The notes below the pieces were generated by a model. It had not been told where the DNA came from. It did not search any database and saw only the letters and a program-made list of their open reading frames with translations. A program made the translations under genes and the position numbers. Shown here one piece after another: positions 53,019 through 64,000 of a stretch of DNA of 64,000 bases; positions within the stretch are counted from its first letter, which is position 1, and the number at the start of each line of letters is the position of its first letter. Source of the stretch: Cinclus cinclus (Eukaryota > Chordata > Aves > Passeriformes > Cinclidae); the NCBI RefSeq assembly GCF_963662255.1, contig NC_085059.1, positions 9,147,234 to 9,211,233 on the forward strand, in the 5' to 3' direction.

Positions 53019-55140
53019 CAGTCATCAGCAACTTCCATGGGTATGAAGTTTGGAGCTTCTCTTCTGTTTGGTATCCTGACTACACCATGCTGCCTACTTC
53101 ACTGACTGTAAAAACATCTTCTGGGAAGAGGAAACAGTTTGGGGAAAGCATTAACAGCAATTTTCTGGACAGAAAGGAAAAAGAGGAATTTTTACTTCCT
53201 TTTAATATATCTGTTTCTATATTTAAAATAGAATTTCACACCAGAAACTGTACCAACAACAGTGTCCAGTGGAAACCTGACAAGTTATCAGCAACCCTAA
53301 CAAGTCACCTCCATGTACCACTTCCTTAGAGTGACAAAATGCAAAATAGTCATTGTCAGCAAATAGAGCACAAGATGGGCACCAACATACTTGGGTTTTC
53401 TTCCCAATTATACTACAAACTTGTTGCATTTTTTTTCTAGCCATCATAACAAATCTACACCTTTATTCCTTCATCACATTCTTCTTTCTGTGCATTAACA
53501 ACCACCATGTGATAGGAGCAATTTCTTTTCATGCTATCATAACACACTTTCACTGCTAGGACTGTTGCACAATCTAGAATGATTTTATTTAATTCTCTCC
53601 AAATACAGATTGGGTCTACTCTGAGAAGGACAGCTGTGCTGACAACAGTCTTAAAATCAATACACAATGAATTTTGTGCCATCCATAGCCTGTAACACGG
53701 GAAAAAAATTAGAACAAATCCAGTCATATTAAGGAAATAAAAATAAATAAAATTTTAAAAAATAAAGCTACTTATGCCTTATAGCATAATCACCTTGTTT
53801 AATTCTAACAATATTCAAAACATTCCCCTCCTCCTCCAGGAAGAAAATATAGTTTCTAACATCTCATCCAAGCTCTTGCCAGGCTGCTTATGGAACAGCT
53901 AGAGTTGAACTCAAGCTGTGCCTTAACTTTCAAACACAGCTCTATTCCAAGTGTGGGCAGAGCCTTTGAGGAAGGTAACATCAAGAGTCCTTTCAACTGA
54001 CCTTTTTATTATATAGTCCATTAATAGGCTTATTGGGAATACACTTTGCAGCAGAAAGATTTGTATTGGTCTTCGTGACTTCAGCTGGAGTCGTTCTACA
54101 CAGGGCAATCATTTTGCTGGTGACAGCACACCTGTGCCTCCATTACACCTTCAGCTCTCCAGGCTCTCAGACTACTGAAACACAATCATCCAGTACTCTG
54201 AACATCAAGAGCTTCTGTTAGACCATGATAGCAGCAGGATAGCTCCTGATCTTTTCCTCTGCAAGTGCCTTCAGGCAGCACCTATAGATTGGTAGTTTAA
54301 GAAGAAAGACAATCTGAGCCGTGGCTTTAACTTGTAAACAGGATCTTTGTAAGAGCAAAGGTGTGAGTTTGTTTCCAGTAAAGCAAACTTGCTTTGTTGT
54401 TTGCTTTTGGCACTTTTGTGATAAATTTACAGAGTAGGAATGGATTTCCTGTCTGCCTCTGCAAACTTCCCTTTACTGAATGCAGCAAAACTGCCAGAAT
54501 TTAATTTCCAATATCAACTTGTGTCAGGGTCAAAGACAAGGGATCAAAAGTGCACTTCAGGATTAGGTGCATTTCTTTTCAATACTTATGCAATCTGCTA
54601 CAGTAAGTGAAAACTAAACAGTAGGATTTCCAGGGTGTCAAGAGACAGAGCACGAAGGCCCTGGCATTTTGTTCCTGACTGCTTTATTAATGCACTTCTG
54701 TCATCATGTATGAGTAACTGACGCTTCCAGATTAAGCAGATGAACACTCCATTTAAAACAGAGAAATTTCACACATTATGAAAATGAGATGGTTTATATT
54801 TAAGCTAGATAAACTGAATCCTGTGGAGTTTTTCCCACAGTATATTTTACAAGAAAACTCCCAAACCAATTGTGTTCAGGATTCTCTTACCACTCGAGAA
54901 AACTACAGTGTAACAGCATGCTTAATGGCACACAGACTTTCAGACTTTGGGTATTGTTATCACTTCTCAGCCATCCCACATAAAAGGACCAAGTTGTTAC
55001 CATTCCCCCCACACACACACACCAAAATTATCCTATTGCCTCCAACCATTTTACTCTGCCTTTATAAAAACACACCTGAAATCTTAAGGACTGGTAGCAT
55101 CCGGCAAGTGATGTGTAGTAGCATCTACATATCACTGTAG
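53019..55140. other. Unique DNA, no gene accepted
   Basis: Short open frames only, including one of 120 codons at 54778-55140 that runs into the CpG island without splice support. A CACACA stretch lies near 55008-55022. Confidence 0.45.
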
Positions 55141-55575
55141 GACAAGCCGTGCATCGGCGGGGAAATGAGCACCGCAGTTACGGAATTAGCACGTGTCCAT
55201 CGAACTGACAAATGAAGGCAAATCGGCCACTTGGCCGCTCGCATCATTGTAAAAACACGGAGAAATAATAAACAGTATAAATTTTTAACAGCCCGTCTTG
55301 TCCCAGCGGCAACCGCGAACCTCTCTCTGCCTTGGATAAACTGAGACAGGCAGGGGCAGCGCACCTGCACCCGGCAGCCGGGAAAGTGCTGGAAACGGGG
55401 AATTCAGCCCCGGCATCCCCCCGGCACCGCCTCTGACCACCCATGTGTTTGGCTAATAGAGGCAAATATGTGAATTCTCCAATATCCCATTCTTGTCCCT
55501 GGCTACTTGTGTAAGTAGCAAATACGGGGATTTTTCCCATATTCCGTCCTTATTACTGACCGCGGGGATTGTCCC
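55141..55575. promoter_or_regulatory. CpG island (candidate promoter or young LTR)
   Basis: About 22 CpGs fall within 55141-55430, close to the number expected from its GC content, whereas the surrounding tens of kilobases are CpG-depleted. CpGs continue at lower density to about 55575. Two similar motifs, GGGGATTTTTCCC (55526-55538) and GGGGATTGTCCC (55564-55575), resemble NF-kappaB sites. A vertebrate promoter is the first explanation. A recently inserted, not yet decayed LTR is the second, favoured by the LTR-like repeat 0.9 kb away, but no TG/CA ends or second copy were found here. No adjoining first exon could be identified on either strand. Confidence 0.5.
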
Positions 55576-55600
55576 ACATACTCTGCTCATTACTGAGCAC

Positions 55601-55616
55601 TGCTGCTGCAGCAGCA
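55601..55616. repeat. 16-bp perfect palindrome
   Basis: TGCTGCTGCAGCAGCA is its own reverse complement. It sits just outside the CpG island. Confidence 0.9.
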
Positions 55617-56414
55617 CAAGCAGGTGCTGGTAACAGGCATGGGCTCTCAGCGTCAGACAGATTTTGAAGTCAAAGCAACCCCCACCACAGCTTCCAAACA
55701 CTGATTCTTGAGCAAGCGGACAACTCGAAAAGGAAAGGTTGTTGCAAACCATTTTTCTACCTTGCTTCAATTTCAGTCTATTCTATCTCTTTCGCAGTGC
55801 ATAGAGCTTTAATTAAGCAAGATGACAACCCAAACAAAAACGATGAAATGAACAGAAACACACAGAAAAAGAAAGTAACACAATCAGGAACGTAAACACA
55901 CACACATCCCACACTAACAAACAACAACAACAAAAAATCCTCACCTCAACACACATAAAAATTACAGCCTTTTCACAAGAGAAGTGTTACAGATATTTAT
56001 GGAGATAACACATTTTCCAGGATAGACTGGTCTCAAGAAGAGGCTTGGGGAATTCCTCCAGGAGCAGCTGAGCCTGCTCATGCCCTGGGGCTAGGCACTA
56101 CAGTAGGGTTCTTCCCCAGCCAGCACCTGGAACTCACTCCTCAGGACAAACACTAGCTTTACACAGATTCCACCCTACTGTAATTCATAGGCTGTTCACC
56201 TCATTATCACTTGTTAAGATGCACTGCTTAGCGCATTACTTGAAGACATTGGTATCTATCCCGTATCAATTCCTCCTTTTGTAAGGAGAAAGAGGCATGC
56301 TCAAAGAGCACCTACTCCTTTTGAAGGCTCTGAGCTGACTGCTGGCTGCCCATAAATTAGAGAACGAGGCCAAGGAGGAGGCGTGAGGTTTTTCCCCGCG
56401 AGAAGGAAGAGCTT
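55617..56414. other. DNA between the CpG island and family 3 repeat
   Basis: No gene is seen. The last about 60 bp (CpG-containing, with CCCGCGAG near 56396) may be the upstream part of the family 3 element that the 41-kb copy lacks. Confidence 0.4.
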
Positions 56415-56860
56415 GAAAGATGTGTGCTAATGTCTTTACAAATAACTCGATGAGTGAAGGGACGGGTGTCTGTGTCTTCCCAAGGGCTCTGAATGCCTGT
56501 GCTGACCTCGGGCAGCAGGTTTGTTACCCGGCACAGACAGCTTGGCTCCTGGAACAGACCGGGGTCTGTCTGCACAAGGCTGAACTGCTGAACTTCGGGG
56601 TAAAACAGTGGGGTCGAGGGAGGGCATGGGGTAGGCGGCTCAGGAGGGCTGTACCTGCCTGGTACCTCAGCAGTGGGGAAAGGAACAGGGCAACATGGGG
56701 CCAAGAGTTCGGGATGAAAGGAGGGTGCGTCCTCTGAAACCTCGAGAGAGGGAAAACGCCGCGGGAGTGTGCCCCGGGGAGCTGTCTCCCTTTATTCAAA
56801 TAAAGTTCAAGGACTCCTCTATGTCATTTTTGGACATAAACATCTGGCGTTTGTGGATTC
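56415..56860 (+). mobile_element. CpG-rich dispersed repeat, family 3, copy 2 (LTR-like)
   Basis: Inverted copy of 41332-41762, 446 bp here because of small insertions around 56760-56790. The plus strand is the sense strand, with AATAAA at about 56799-56805. The homologous part begins at GAAAGATGTGTGC and ends at GTTTGTGGATTC. High CpG content and high identity to its partner suggest recent activity or a recent duplication. Open frames of 63-115 codons on both strands are shared by both copies simply because the DNA is shared. Confidence 0.7.
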
Positions 56861-57919
56861 CCCTTGACAAGGTTAAGATGGTTATCCCTCTCCACTCTGG
56901 AACCTCTTCCCAGCACAAAACCAAAACGGGAGTACCTTCTGGATACTCAGCTTTCGATTATACAAGGGGTGAAACTACCACCTGGAAACTTCATTCACAG
57001 TTTCATGCACATCACCTGAAGCGCTAAGAACTCTCACGGGTGTGGCTGCGTACCGATATCATAATGAGCCTGAACCTCACCTGAAGTCTTGAGGAATGTT
57101 ATTGGTTTTATTCACCTGATCTAAGTACAGGTAGATGGAGGGGGCAAGCAGAGTAAATGATCCATTAATGCAAAACACCTGTGAGAAGGAGTTCGGAAAC
57201 CCACTGCCCACAAAAATAGATTGTTCGATTAGAGAACACAATGAAACACCTTGCCTCAGACCAGCACATGCATTACCTGCAAGACCTACATTGTTATAGT
57301 GAAGTGCACTATAACATAAGCACACTATTAAATGTGAAGCATACATTTCTGTAGTATTATAGAAAAACCCTATAACCCACAGAGTTAGTTATAGGTATGT
57401 ATTCTATTCAGCACTGAGGTGCATGGGGGATAGCTCCTCCAAAAGCATGCAGTCCTTCGGCAACTTGCACCTCTTTCTATTCCCTACAAACTAGGATTAC
57501 ACAATATGCCTAATACATTCATTTCCTAACCCCGCTTGTCCCTGCTTCATATTAAAAGTAACTCCACACCTCTCTGCACTTGTGCATTGCTCTTTGGGGG
57601 TCTCTCAGTGGTCTTCTGGATGAAGTAAAACGAGCCTTCATCGGAGTCAAACTTTTCACCTTGTCTCCTTGTGCACTCTCTTTTTAGTCTTTTAGTTATC
57701 TTCTGGATTTTGATAAGGGGTCTGAAGAACCCCCCCCTCATCCTATTGTGGGTTTGTCCTTCAATCCTGTCTGCACATTCTAGCTCTTTATCTCTTGTAA
57801 TCTTGCTCTCCTCCTGTTCTTGCAAGCACAATAAATGTTAAGCATTCTATCAGGTTCTGTCAGCCCCCTTTTAGTCGAAGCATTTCTTGATGCTTGATTA
57901 TTCATTTTTACTTTCTCTG
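56861..57919. other. Region with one unrecognised minus-strand frame
   Basis: No repeat is recognised at 56861-57546. At 57831-57547 (minus) a 94-codon frame is rich in Lys, Arg and Glu. It contains FFRPLIKIQKITKRLKREC and GEKFDSDEGSFYFIQKTTE, and retains CpGs (near 57631 and 57641). It has no strong acceptor. It could be an exon, a retroelement ORF piece or chance; I do not recognise it. Confidence 0.35.
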
Positions 57920-57960
57920 TCTCAATAGCAAAGAAGGCAGTGAAGCACTCAGAGGCAGAG
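57920..57960 (-). mobile_element. Weak CR1-like fragment
   Basis: AATAGCAAAGAAGGCAGTGA and the following CACTCAG resemble the antisense of the CR1 segment between endonuclease and reverse transcriptase that encodes an FFA-like motif. The match is short and the call tentative. Confidence 0.25.
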
Positions 57961-59539
57961 CTGTCCCCTCTTTCAGCCCCACCGGGCACGCAGGGTGGAC
58001 CTACACTACAAGGAGCTTCACACATCTATCAGCTCAACTTGGGGAACTCTGAAATACTTAAAAGTTCAGGAAAAAAGCCCAAACAACACCTCAAGACCAC
58101 TTTGAAGAGGTCATCTTAAATCATTATACTTGTAAAACTCCAAACAGACCTCAGCATAACACCTTTAAAAACAACAGTTCCTCCCTCGCCCAGGCCACAC
58201 CATTTTGAACCCCTCAGCATCACCTGTGAGGGGATCTGAGCCTCTCCATTTCACCCTCAGCTTTCATGCCTCTCCTGTGCTGGTGGTTGTGGTGCACATC
58301 CCAGAGGTTCATTTCCAGAAGAGAAAAACAAGGAAAACAGTCTTGCAAAGTTGCTCTATTTTAACTCATACCTGCAGTATGGTTTGAGGAACAAAGGTGC
58401 CTCTGGCCTGAGGGTTGGTTTGTACAGAAAATGTAGCTTTGAATAGGGAAATTATTGTAAAGCACAATTGGAACAGAAGTGCTTACCATGTTACAGTCTG
58501 GGAGACACAAATCAGGTAGTCAGGATATGTAAATATTTTATCCCAGTGCCAGAAGTACCTATGAAACAGCTCCCTTGAGAACTAGAGATGAGGCTGTCAC
58601 CCTGTGAAAGGCACTCTGACCATTTTAATTCCTCTGTGTAAACTGGGTGAAGCCTTCAGCGCAGAATGAAAATGAGCTTTTGAAGTGACTTGAGTTTTAA
58701 AGCTCCTGGTGGTTTTGATTCCTGAGGAGTGCTGAATACATGCTCTGAAGTGGTGGCACAGCAGCAGTAAGGCCATAAATATGCAATGGATGGATGTCTA
58801 TGACCACTCCAACTGGAGACATGAAACACACACTTAAGTCCAACTTGTGAAGAGTTTTCCAGCCCAGCCATATATTCTAAAGTGAATACATCGTGCTCTG
58901 CTCTGAGCCAAGTTCTGTAATGTTTCATGTAGAATACAAGCAAAATCATAAGAATGGCTGCTAGAGATAGAAATGAAAATTAATTTGGAGGCTCTGACAT
59001 TTGTCTTAGATCCAGTGCTTTCCACCTGAGTTAATGCAACATGTGGTCTTGAAAGAGATTCCACCACATCTTCAAATGGGTGACGTAATTACTGCCAGGG
59101 TCCTTGATATTAGGCTGGACCCCTTCCTGTATCCCTAACTTCTGTGACAGTGGATATTCACAGGTGAATACAGGCTCAAGCCTCTGCCACACAAACTGCT
59201 GCCATGACTCAGATTATATTAGGACAGTCCTAGAGTTGGTGGGGGTTATTTAAATACACTTGAGAGAAACACAAAACCTCAGGGGTTCACTAAGAAATCT
59301 CTGAAAATCAGATGGGGAATTTCTGTAAAAGTGTTATATTATATTTACACCTGTTGTCTCTACCTGCAGTAATTCAGTCCACCAGCTTTCTTTTCTCAAG
59401 CTATGTTTATGGACTTCAAAAATGAGTCATCTTCCAGTTTATGTAGAATTAAAAAATTTTCCCCTCTCTCCCCATAATCCAGATAAATTATATCCACTCT
59501 AGCCATCCTGCCTACTCAGAGCTGCCAAGCACATTTATC
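57961..59539. other. Unique DNA, no gene seen
   Basis: No splice-supported exon, RNA gene or recent transposon. Parts of the right half may be older CR1, but nothing can be aligned with confidence. Confidence 0.4.
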
Positions 59540-59690
59540 TTGCCTAATATTCTTTTCCAGGATCCATGCTGACTCCCCCTAAGCAATTACATATATCTAA
59601 ATGTTCTGCGTGCATAATTGCTCTCCATGCATTTTCTGCCACTGAGATAAGATTTACACTTCTGCAGTGCTCTCAACCTTCTAGTCTTTC
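59540..59690 (-). mobile_element. Ancient CR1/L3-like LINE fragment
   Basis: The plus strand carries GGATCCATGCTGACTCC followed by an ATTGCTCTCCATGCATTTT block and GAGATAAGATTTAC. These are diverged versions of the antisense CR1 reverse transcriptase blocks also seen at 4170-4290. The frame is destroyed. Confidence 0.5.
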
Positions 59691-59877
59691 TGCTTCTATT
59701 AGATGTTCACTGGTGCCTAATGCTGTGCTTTGTCCTTTAATAAGTTATCAGTAAAATACACACTTTAGAAAAACTCAAAATAGCCACTATTAAGAAGGGA
59801 AAGATTTAAATTGTTTCTCTGATCTCACCCAGCCTAGAGGCCTTTTCTTTCCTACAGACCTTCTTAGGTCCCTGGCC
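59691..59877. other. Spacer before LTR copy C
   Basis: No gene. Ends in TCCCTGGCCAGGGA (59869-59882), a 14-bp palindrome containing CTGGCC, which reappears directly after the LTR at 60531. Confidence 0.5.
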
Positions 59878-60530
59878 AGGGAGAAGCCAGAGGGGCTGCC
59901 CACAGGGGGAAGGGGAGGGCAGAGGGGAAACCCCTGGAGATTCAAACAGGCAGAAGAGCAGACGGGAGGCTCTGGCTCTCCCCATTTCCCCTTGGAGTTG
60001 GGACGAGAAGGACGATCGCCGCCTGAGCCCCATCCCTGCCATCCCAGCGTCGGGAGCCATCCTCACTGCTGTGGGACCCTGCCCTGCTGCCTTCTCGCTG
60101 GAACCTGCCCTCATCCAGCACTCTGCTGAGCACTGGGACCCACACCGTGAGCGGAGGGCTCTCTCCATCTCTCTCTCTCTTTCCCCTGGGACAGCGCTGC
60201 CATCACCCCCAGCCCTCCTGCAGCTCTGCGGGACCTGCCCGCCCCCAGCACCGGGAACTGCAGCTCAGGGAAAAGGTGCCTGCAGCCAGAAAGGGACTGG
60301 CACTGACTTACTGCTCTGCTTGTGCCTAATTTCATAGCTGCTGTTGGGTTTTCTTGTTTGTTTTGTTAGATATACTAGTAAAGAACTGTTATTCCTATCC
60401 TTGTATCTTTGCCTGAGAGCTCCCTTAATTCCAAAATTATAATAATTTGTAGGGTGGAGGAATGACACTCTTCATTTCAGAGGGAGGCTTCTGGCTTTCT
60501 TGGCAAATACCTGTCTTTCAAACCAGGACA
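59878..60530 (+). mobile_element. ERV LTR, family 1, copy C (altered 5' end)
   Basis: From about 59905 to 60530 this is nearly identical to copy B (22377-22994), including the GC-rich centre, the TAGATATACTAGTAAAGAAC block and the CAAACCAGGACA end. The first about 92 bp of copy B, including the TG start, are absent. In their place are 27 bp (AGGGAGAAGCC onwards) preceded by CTTAGGTCCCTGGCC, which only vaguely resembles the copy B text GATTAGGCCCTGATGG. CTGGCC lies on both sides (59872-59877 and 60531-60536) and may be a 6-bp target duplication or coincidence. Either a 5'-variant subfamily or a truncated copy. Open frames inside are LTR by-products. Confidence 0.88.
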
Positions 60531-63283
60531 CTGGCCTACTCCTGTTTCCAGAATTTGACCTTTCCCAACCTTTTTCATGAATAATGGACCAAATAAATCA
60601 ACTTAGACTACTGCCAGTGTCTGTTCCCTTGTTTAGAGCTATCTGAATGACAACACTGCCCTTGAATATAACAACTGCTTGCCACAATTTGGTGCCATCT
60701 GCAGACTTGCTGAGCATGCATTTCATCACCTCTCCCAGGTCGTGTATTCATCCCATTTCCTTCTATCAGCTGTTAAAGAGAAGGACTCGATTTTATTCAC
60801 AGTAGAAATGGTGCAGTTGCCATTGTCTTTCTAATATTTGTCTCAGGTGTTTGCCCTAGGGATGAGTTCTTCAGAGCTTGTTGTTGAACTAATTGAACTT
60901 ATATAGGATATTTATACTACCTCTTTATATTTTCTGTGTCTACAGAACTAAGTGGCTAGGACTTGTATACAAATCCAAGCTTCTTTTTTAATGGATTCCT
61001 TAACCTTGACTCCTTGTAAGCCTTTTTTCCCATACTTTATTTGTCCATCCATTACTGAGGACTTTGAAAAATACTCTTTGATTTTCCTATATTCTAATGA
61101 CTCAGAATAGTGACTCTAATAGCGAGCAAGATACTATTAGGTGATGATCACTAATTCTGAAAATGAGACCTTTTGCTTGTTGAGTTAAAAGTAAAAATAC
61201 ACTAGTTGAATCAACTGGCAATACAGGCAAGAACAGAACCTAGTATTTGAAATTGTTTTGGAAACTTCCCACAAGACAACAGCAACAAGTACAACCAGTT
61301 GTGTATCAAACATACTAGGCAGATATGGCATGTGTCTATAAATTGAGGATCAGAAACTCCAAGCAATGAAAATTCCTACTGATGACTAAAAAAAGATTTG
61401 TGGGCTGGAGTGCTGATAGAGGGAGGAAGAGCATAGCAGGAGGTGAGAAAGTGTCTCTTTGTACAACTAGGCATTAAAAGTACATCAACCCCAAAATTTC
61501 AAAGAAGCTTTTCCTGGACATATCTCCCAAATTTGTCTTTTCTGTTTTTTGGAAGTTGGCCATCCTGGAGGACTCAGAGCCTGTTCCAACAATGGCTGGT
61601 CATGCAGACTGTTCCCTTTGCTCATACAGCAAAGCCATGGGTGTTGGTCCAAGGGGACATTTTCCCATACAGTGTTTCTTTAATGTTTCTGCCTGACTTT
61701 TAGGCACTGTGAGCAATTAGCTTTCCTAGATTTCTTTGAAGTAAGAAACTACAAACTGTTTTAGCCCCTCCTTTGCCTTCAGTCAATACAACAGCCCAAT
61801 AAAATGCAGTGTAAGCACACACGTTCTTGCTTGTACAGCAATATCACTGAGGCCAGGGTAGGAACAGTGGCTTTGGGGATCTCATCAGGTCCTTCCCCTG
61901 TGATTGCACTCACTGCCATCACCAGTTCCTAGACTGCAGTGAAAAGATTTGGAACTTAACTGCTGCACTCTTTGATACTGATTTGAATTACAGTATCCTC
62001 AACAGAGTACTATCAAAACTTAAAATACATGGAAGTCCATAATCTGTATCTTTATTCAGCTCTCAAGATACTCCCAAATGCTGATGCTTAGAAATTTTAT
62101 CTTGTACTTAAATGTAAGCATGGTAAGGAATCCTACTGAAGTCAGTGAACCTTAAGCACAGGGAGAAATATTTTCTGTAATAGTTTTCTTGATGTAATTC
62201 TTAATCCCTACTATCTACACTTTTTTTTTTTCTTTTTCCATACCTATTAATGACATTTTTCATGCTGGCAAATACCCTATGACATTACACAGCAGTCATT
62301 ATTTTGGAAACCAGTGTCACTGAACAGTCAATCCTACTCAAGACACTTTTTCAGCTTATAAAGAAGCCATTTCAGACTTCAGAGAAGTCTTACTTCTCTA
62401 AGGCTTTAATTAAATACTAATTCAGGCAAATAACTGAATAAAGATGTTATAAAGTAAACAAGCAAAGCCACAAGTTCCCTGAGCTCAAGATGCAACTCAA
62501 GAACCCTCAGGACAGCACAAAGCTTACTATTCAATGTATTTCTGGAATCCAAAATCCTACCAAAACCAGTGGATATTATAGAAGGCTATATATTTTCATC
62601 TTGTTATACAGTTATGTAAGTTCCTATTATAGTCTAACTGCTAGATGCACAAGCAGTTTTCTATGTCTGGGTAACACATGAAGCACATAGCTTAATTAAA
62701 GATGAGCCACTTAAAAGAACATTCAGTTTCAATTTAATTACAGAGTACGTGGGATCAGAATGGTTAAAATTTGAATAATTTATGTCATTAGTGAGTTAAT
62801 GTAAAACAGCCTTATGTACATTAGGGCAGAAATTACTGATATCATTGGAGATTAAGTTACCTTCTCTGCCAGGTGCCCCACAGGCACAGGTTACAGCTCT
62901 GCAGGTACATCCAGGTGCTTTGGAGCAGTTTTTCCCCTGCTGCTGTCATGCTCTCCACAAGCAGGTGCTTCTTGAGCCTTCTTGCTCAGAGAAGAAGAGA
63001 CATGCAGTCCTGTCAGACAGGTACTGGGCAGTCTGAGGGGTGCCAGTGGGGAATCTTCCTTAACAGACTTATTTCTCCTGATATTAATCACTGAAAAATT
63101 GGTTTCAGCCAACTGTCCTAATTCCTATATCCATATTTGCCTCAGTGGTAGAACTTGAATTCAGTGTGCTGAGATAAAAGCTTACATATGTGTGGTATTA
63201 TAGGGGGGTGATGTCAGGCAAGGCTGATTAAATTATTTCAGCTGTTTCTTAAGAACTTCAGTGTGGTAGTCGATTTGGCTAAG
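60531..63283. other. Unique DNA with one weak CR1 relic
   Basis: Apart from the CR1-like piece at 60683-60752, no repeat or exon is recognised. A block with several TTAATTA and ATTTAAT cores at about 62688-62800 has the look of conserved non-coding DNA, which cannot be tested here. Confidence 0.4.
60683..60752 (-). mobile_element. CR1 LINE reverse transcriptase relic
   Basis: CACAATTTGGTGCCATCTGC followed by AGACTTGCTGAGCATGCA and a CTCCCAGGTCGTG block is a diverged antisense copy of the CR1 segment encoding the FADDTKL-like catalytic region. It is short and interrupted. Confidence 0.6.
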
Positions 63284-64000
63284 ATGGATCAGGATTTAGC
63301 TCAAATTCCCTATACAGAGGGCATAAATTTAAGATCCTGGGAACCAGCTGTTAAAAAGCAAGGCCTTAAACATTAGGTCTGACCCCTGCCCTCCAGATGC
63401 AGAGGCTTTAGCCTAAAACTGTGGGACTTGTAAGGGCATGCCCAGACATATCCTTAGTTCTCATTTGTGATTGGACCTTGCCCTCAGGTATCCCTATGTA
63501 TTGTTAACCTGATACCTCCCCCTGGTCTTTGGATGCTGCCTCTCAGACTGCGTGGTCACGGGTGGATTAAAGGCTATCTCAGGTACACCATCATACCTAT
63601 CCCATTTATTATTATTAGCCAACCTGTGACCCAGTGAGATTGTCACTAGGGAACACCCCCCTCCACCATGGTGTGGCACTTCAGCACACAGAAGAATTTT
63701 ATCTCGAGGAATTATTTTTAAATTTTTTCTTCCTGGATTCAATTGCAGTTCCTGTAATTCGCAACTGCCTTTGAAATGCTGTAGCAGCCTGGGGCCTGGG
63801 GTCCAAGCCGTGGCTGCCACTGACCTACCTGGATAGGGAGTTCCACAAGGAACAGCCTCTCCTGGCGTCTCAGGCAGGCTTCAGCCACAAGGTACCAAGA
63901 TGCAGGCAGTGCCTGGGGGTCAGGCCATCAGCTCTTGCAGTGATTTCAGCTCCAAGTGATTTCAGCTCGACTTGCAAGGTACCTTTGACTGGCGCAGAGA
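63284..64000. other. Unclassified retroelement-like segment at the right edge
   Basis: A short plus-strand frame from ATG at 63284 reads MDQDLAQIPYTEG and stops near 63374. On the minus strand a 108-codon frame (63820-63494) contains a DGVPEIAFNPPVTTQSER-like stretch. GC content rises and CpGs appear compared with the left neighbour. A 13-bp unit, GTGATTTCAGCTC, is repeated 16 bp apart (63940 and 63956). These traits suggest part of an LTR element cut by the window edge, but no family, LTR end or primer-binding site could be named. Confidence 0.3.

Overview
This window looks like non-coding DNA from a bird genome, most likely a songbird. It is AT-rich and gene-poor. Its recognisable repeats are the usual avian ones: CR1 LINE fragments, several class II-type endogenous retrovirus (ERV) LTRs, including the avian LTR family whose sense strand begins TGTGCTGG-like and ends CAACA, and simple repeats. 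I see no L1 or Alu, no operon-like gene packing, no CRISPR array and no tRNA or rRNA gene. The species assignment is inferred from repeat families only.

Layout: 1-10,800 is unique AT-rich DNA with a 240-bp GAAA tract (1420-1659), an old CR1-like reverse transcriptase fragment (3865-4430) and an 18-base G run (10239). At 10,818-12,136 an internally deleted LTR lies beside the best candidate for a host exon: a 154-nt terminal exon on the minus strand (12136 to 11983) with a strong acceptor and a stop. From 12.1 to 30.9 kb there is little except a complete 709-bp solo LTR (22286-22994, flanked by CAAAC) and low-complexity tracts. A second LTR family occupies 30941-31513. At 36.7-38.1 kb is a rearranged minus-strand ERV remnant in which a capsid-like Gag frame sits directly next to a frameshifted polymerase fragment carrying YMDD, with part of the gag end repeated on the far side.

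From 41 to 57 kb: one half of an inverted repeat pair (41332-41762 and 56415-56860), a degraded unrecognised coding-like stretch (43948-44915, minus), two LTRs 290 bp apart (47070-47648 and 47939-48282), a CR1 3' end (51112-51235), a perfect 77-bp tandem duplication (52865-53018), and a CpG-rich island (55141-55575) with two kappaB-like motifs. From 57 to 64 kb: weak CR1 pieces, a third copy of the first LTR family (59878-60530), and an unclassified retroelement-like segment running off the right edge.

No complete host gene is visible and I found no convincing new biological system. The items most worth following up are the terminal exon, the 44-kb pseudogene-like stretch, the CpG island and the rearranged Gag-containing ERV. 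All calls come from reading the sequence; no database search was possible.
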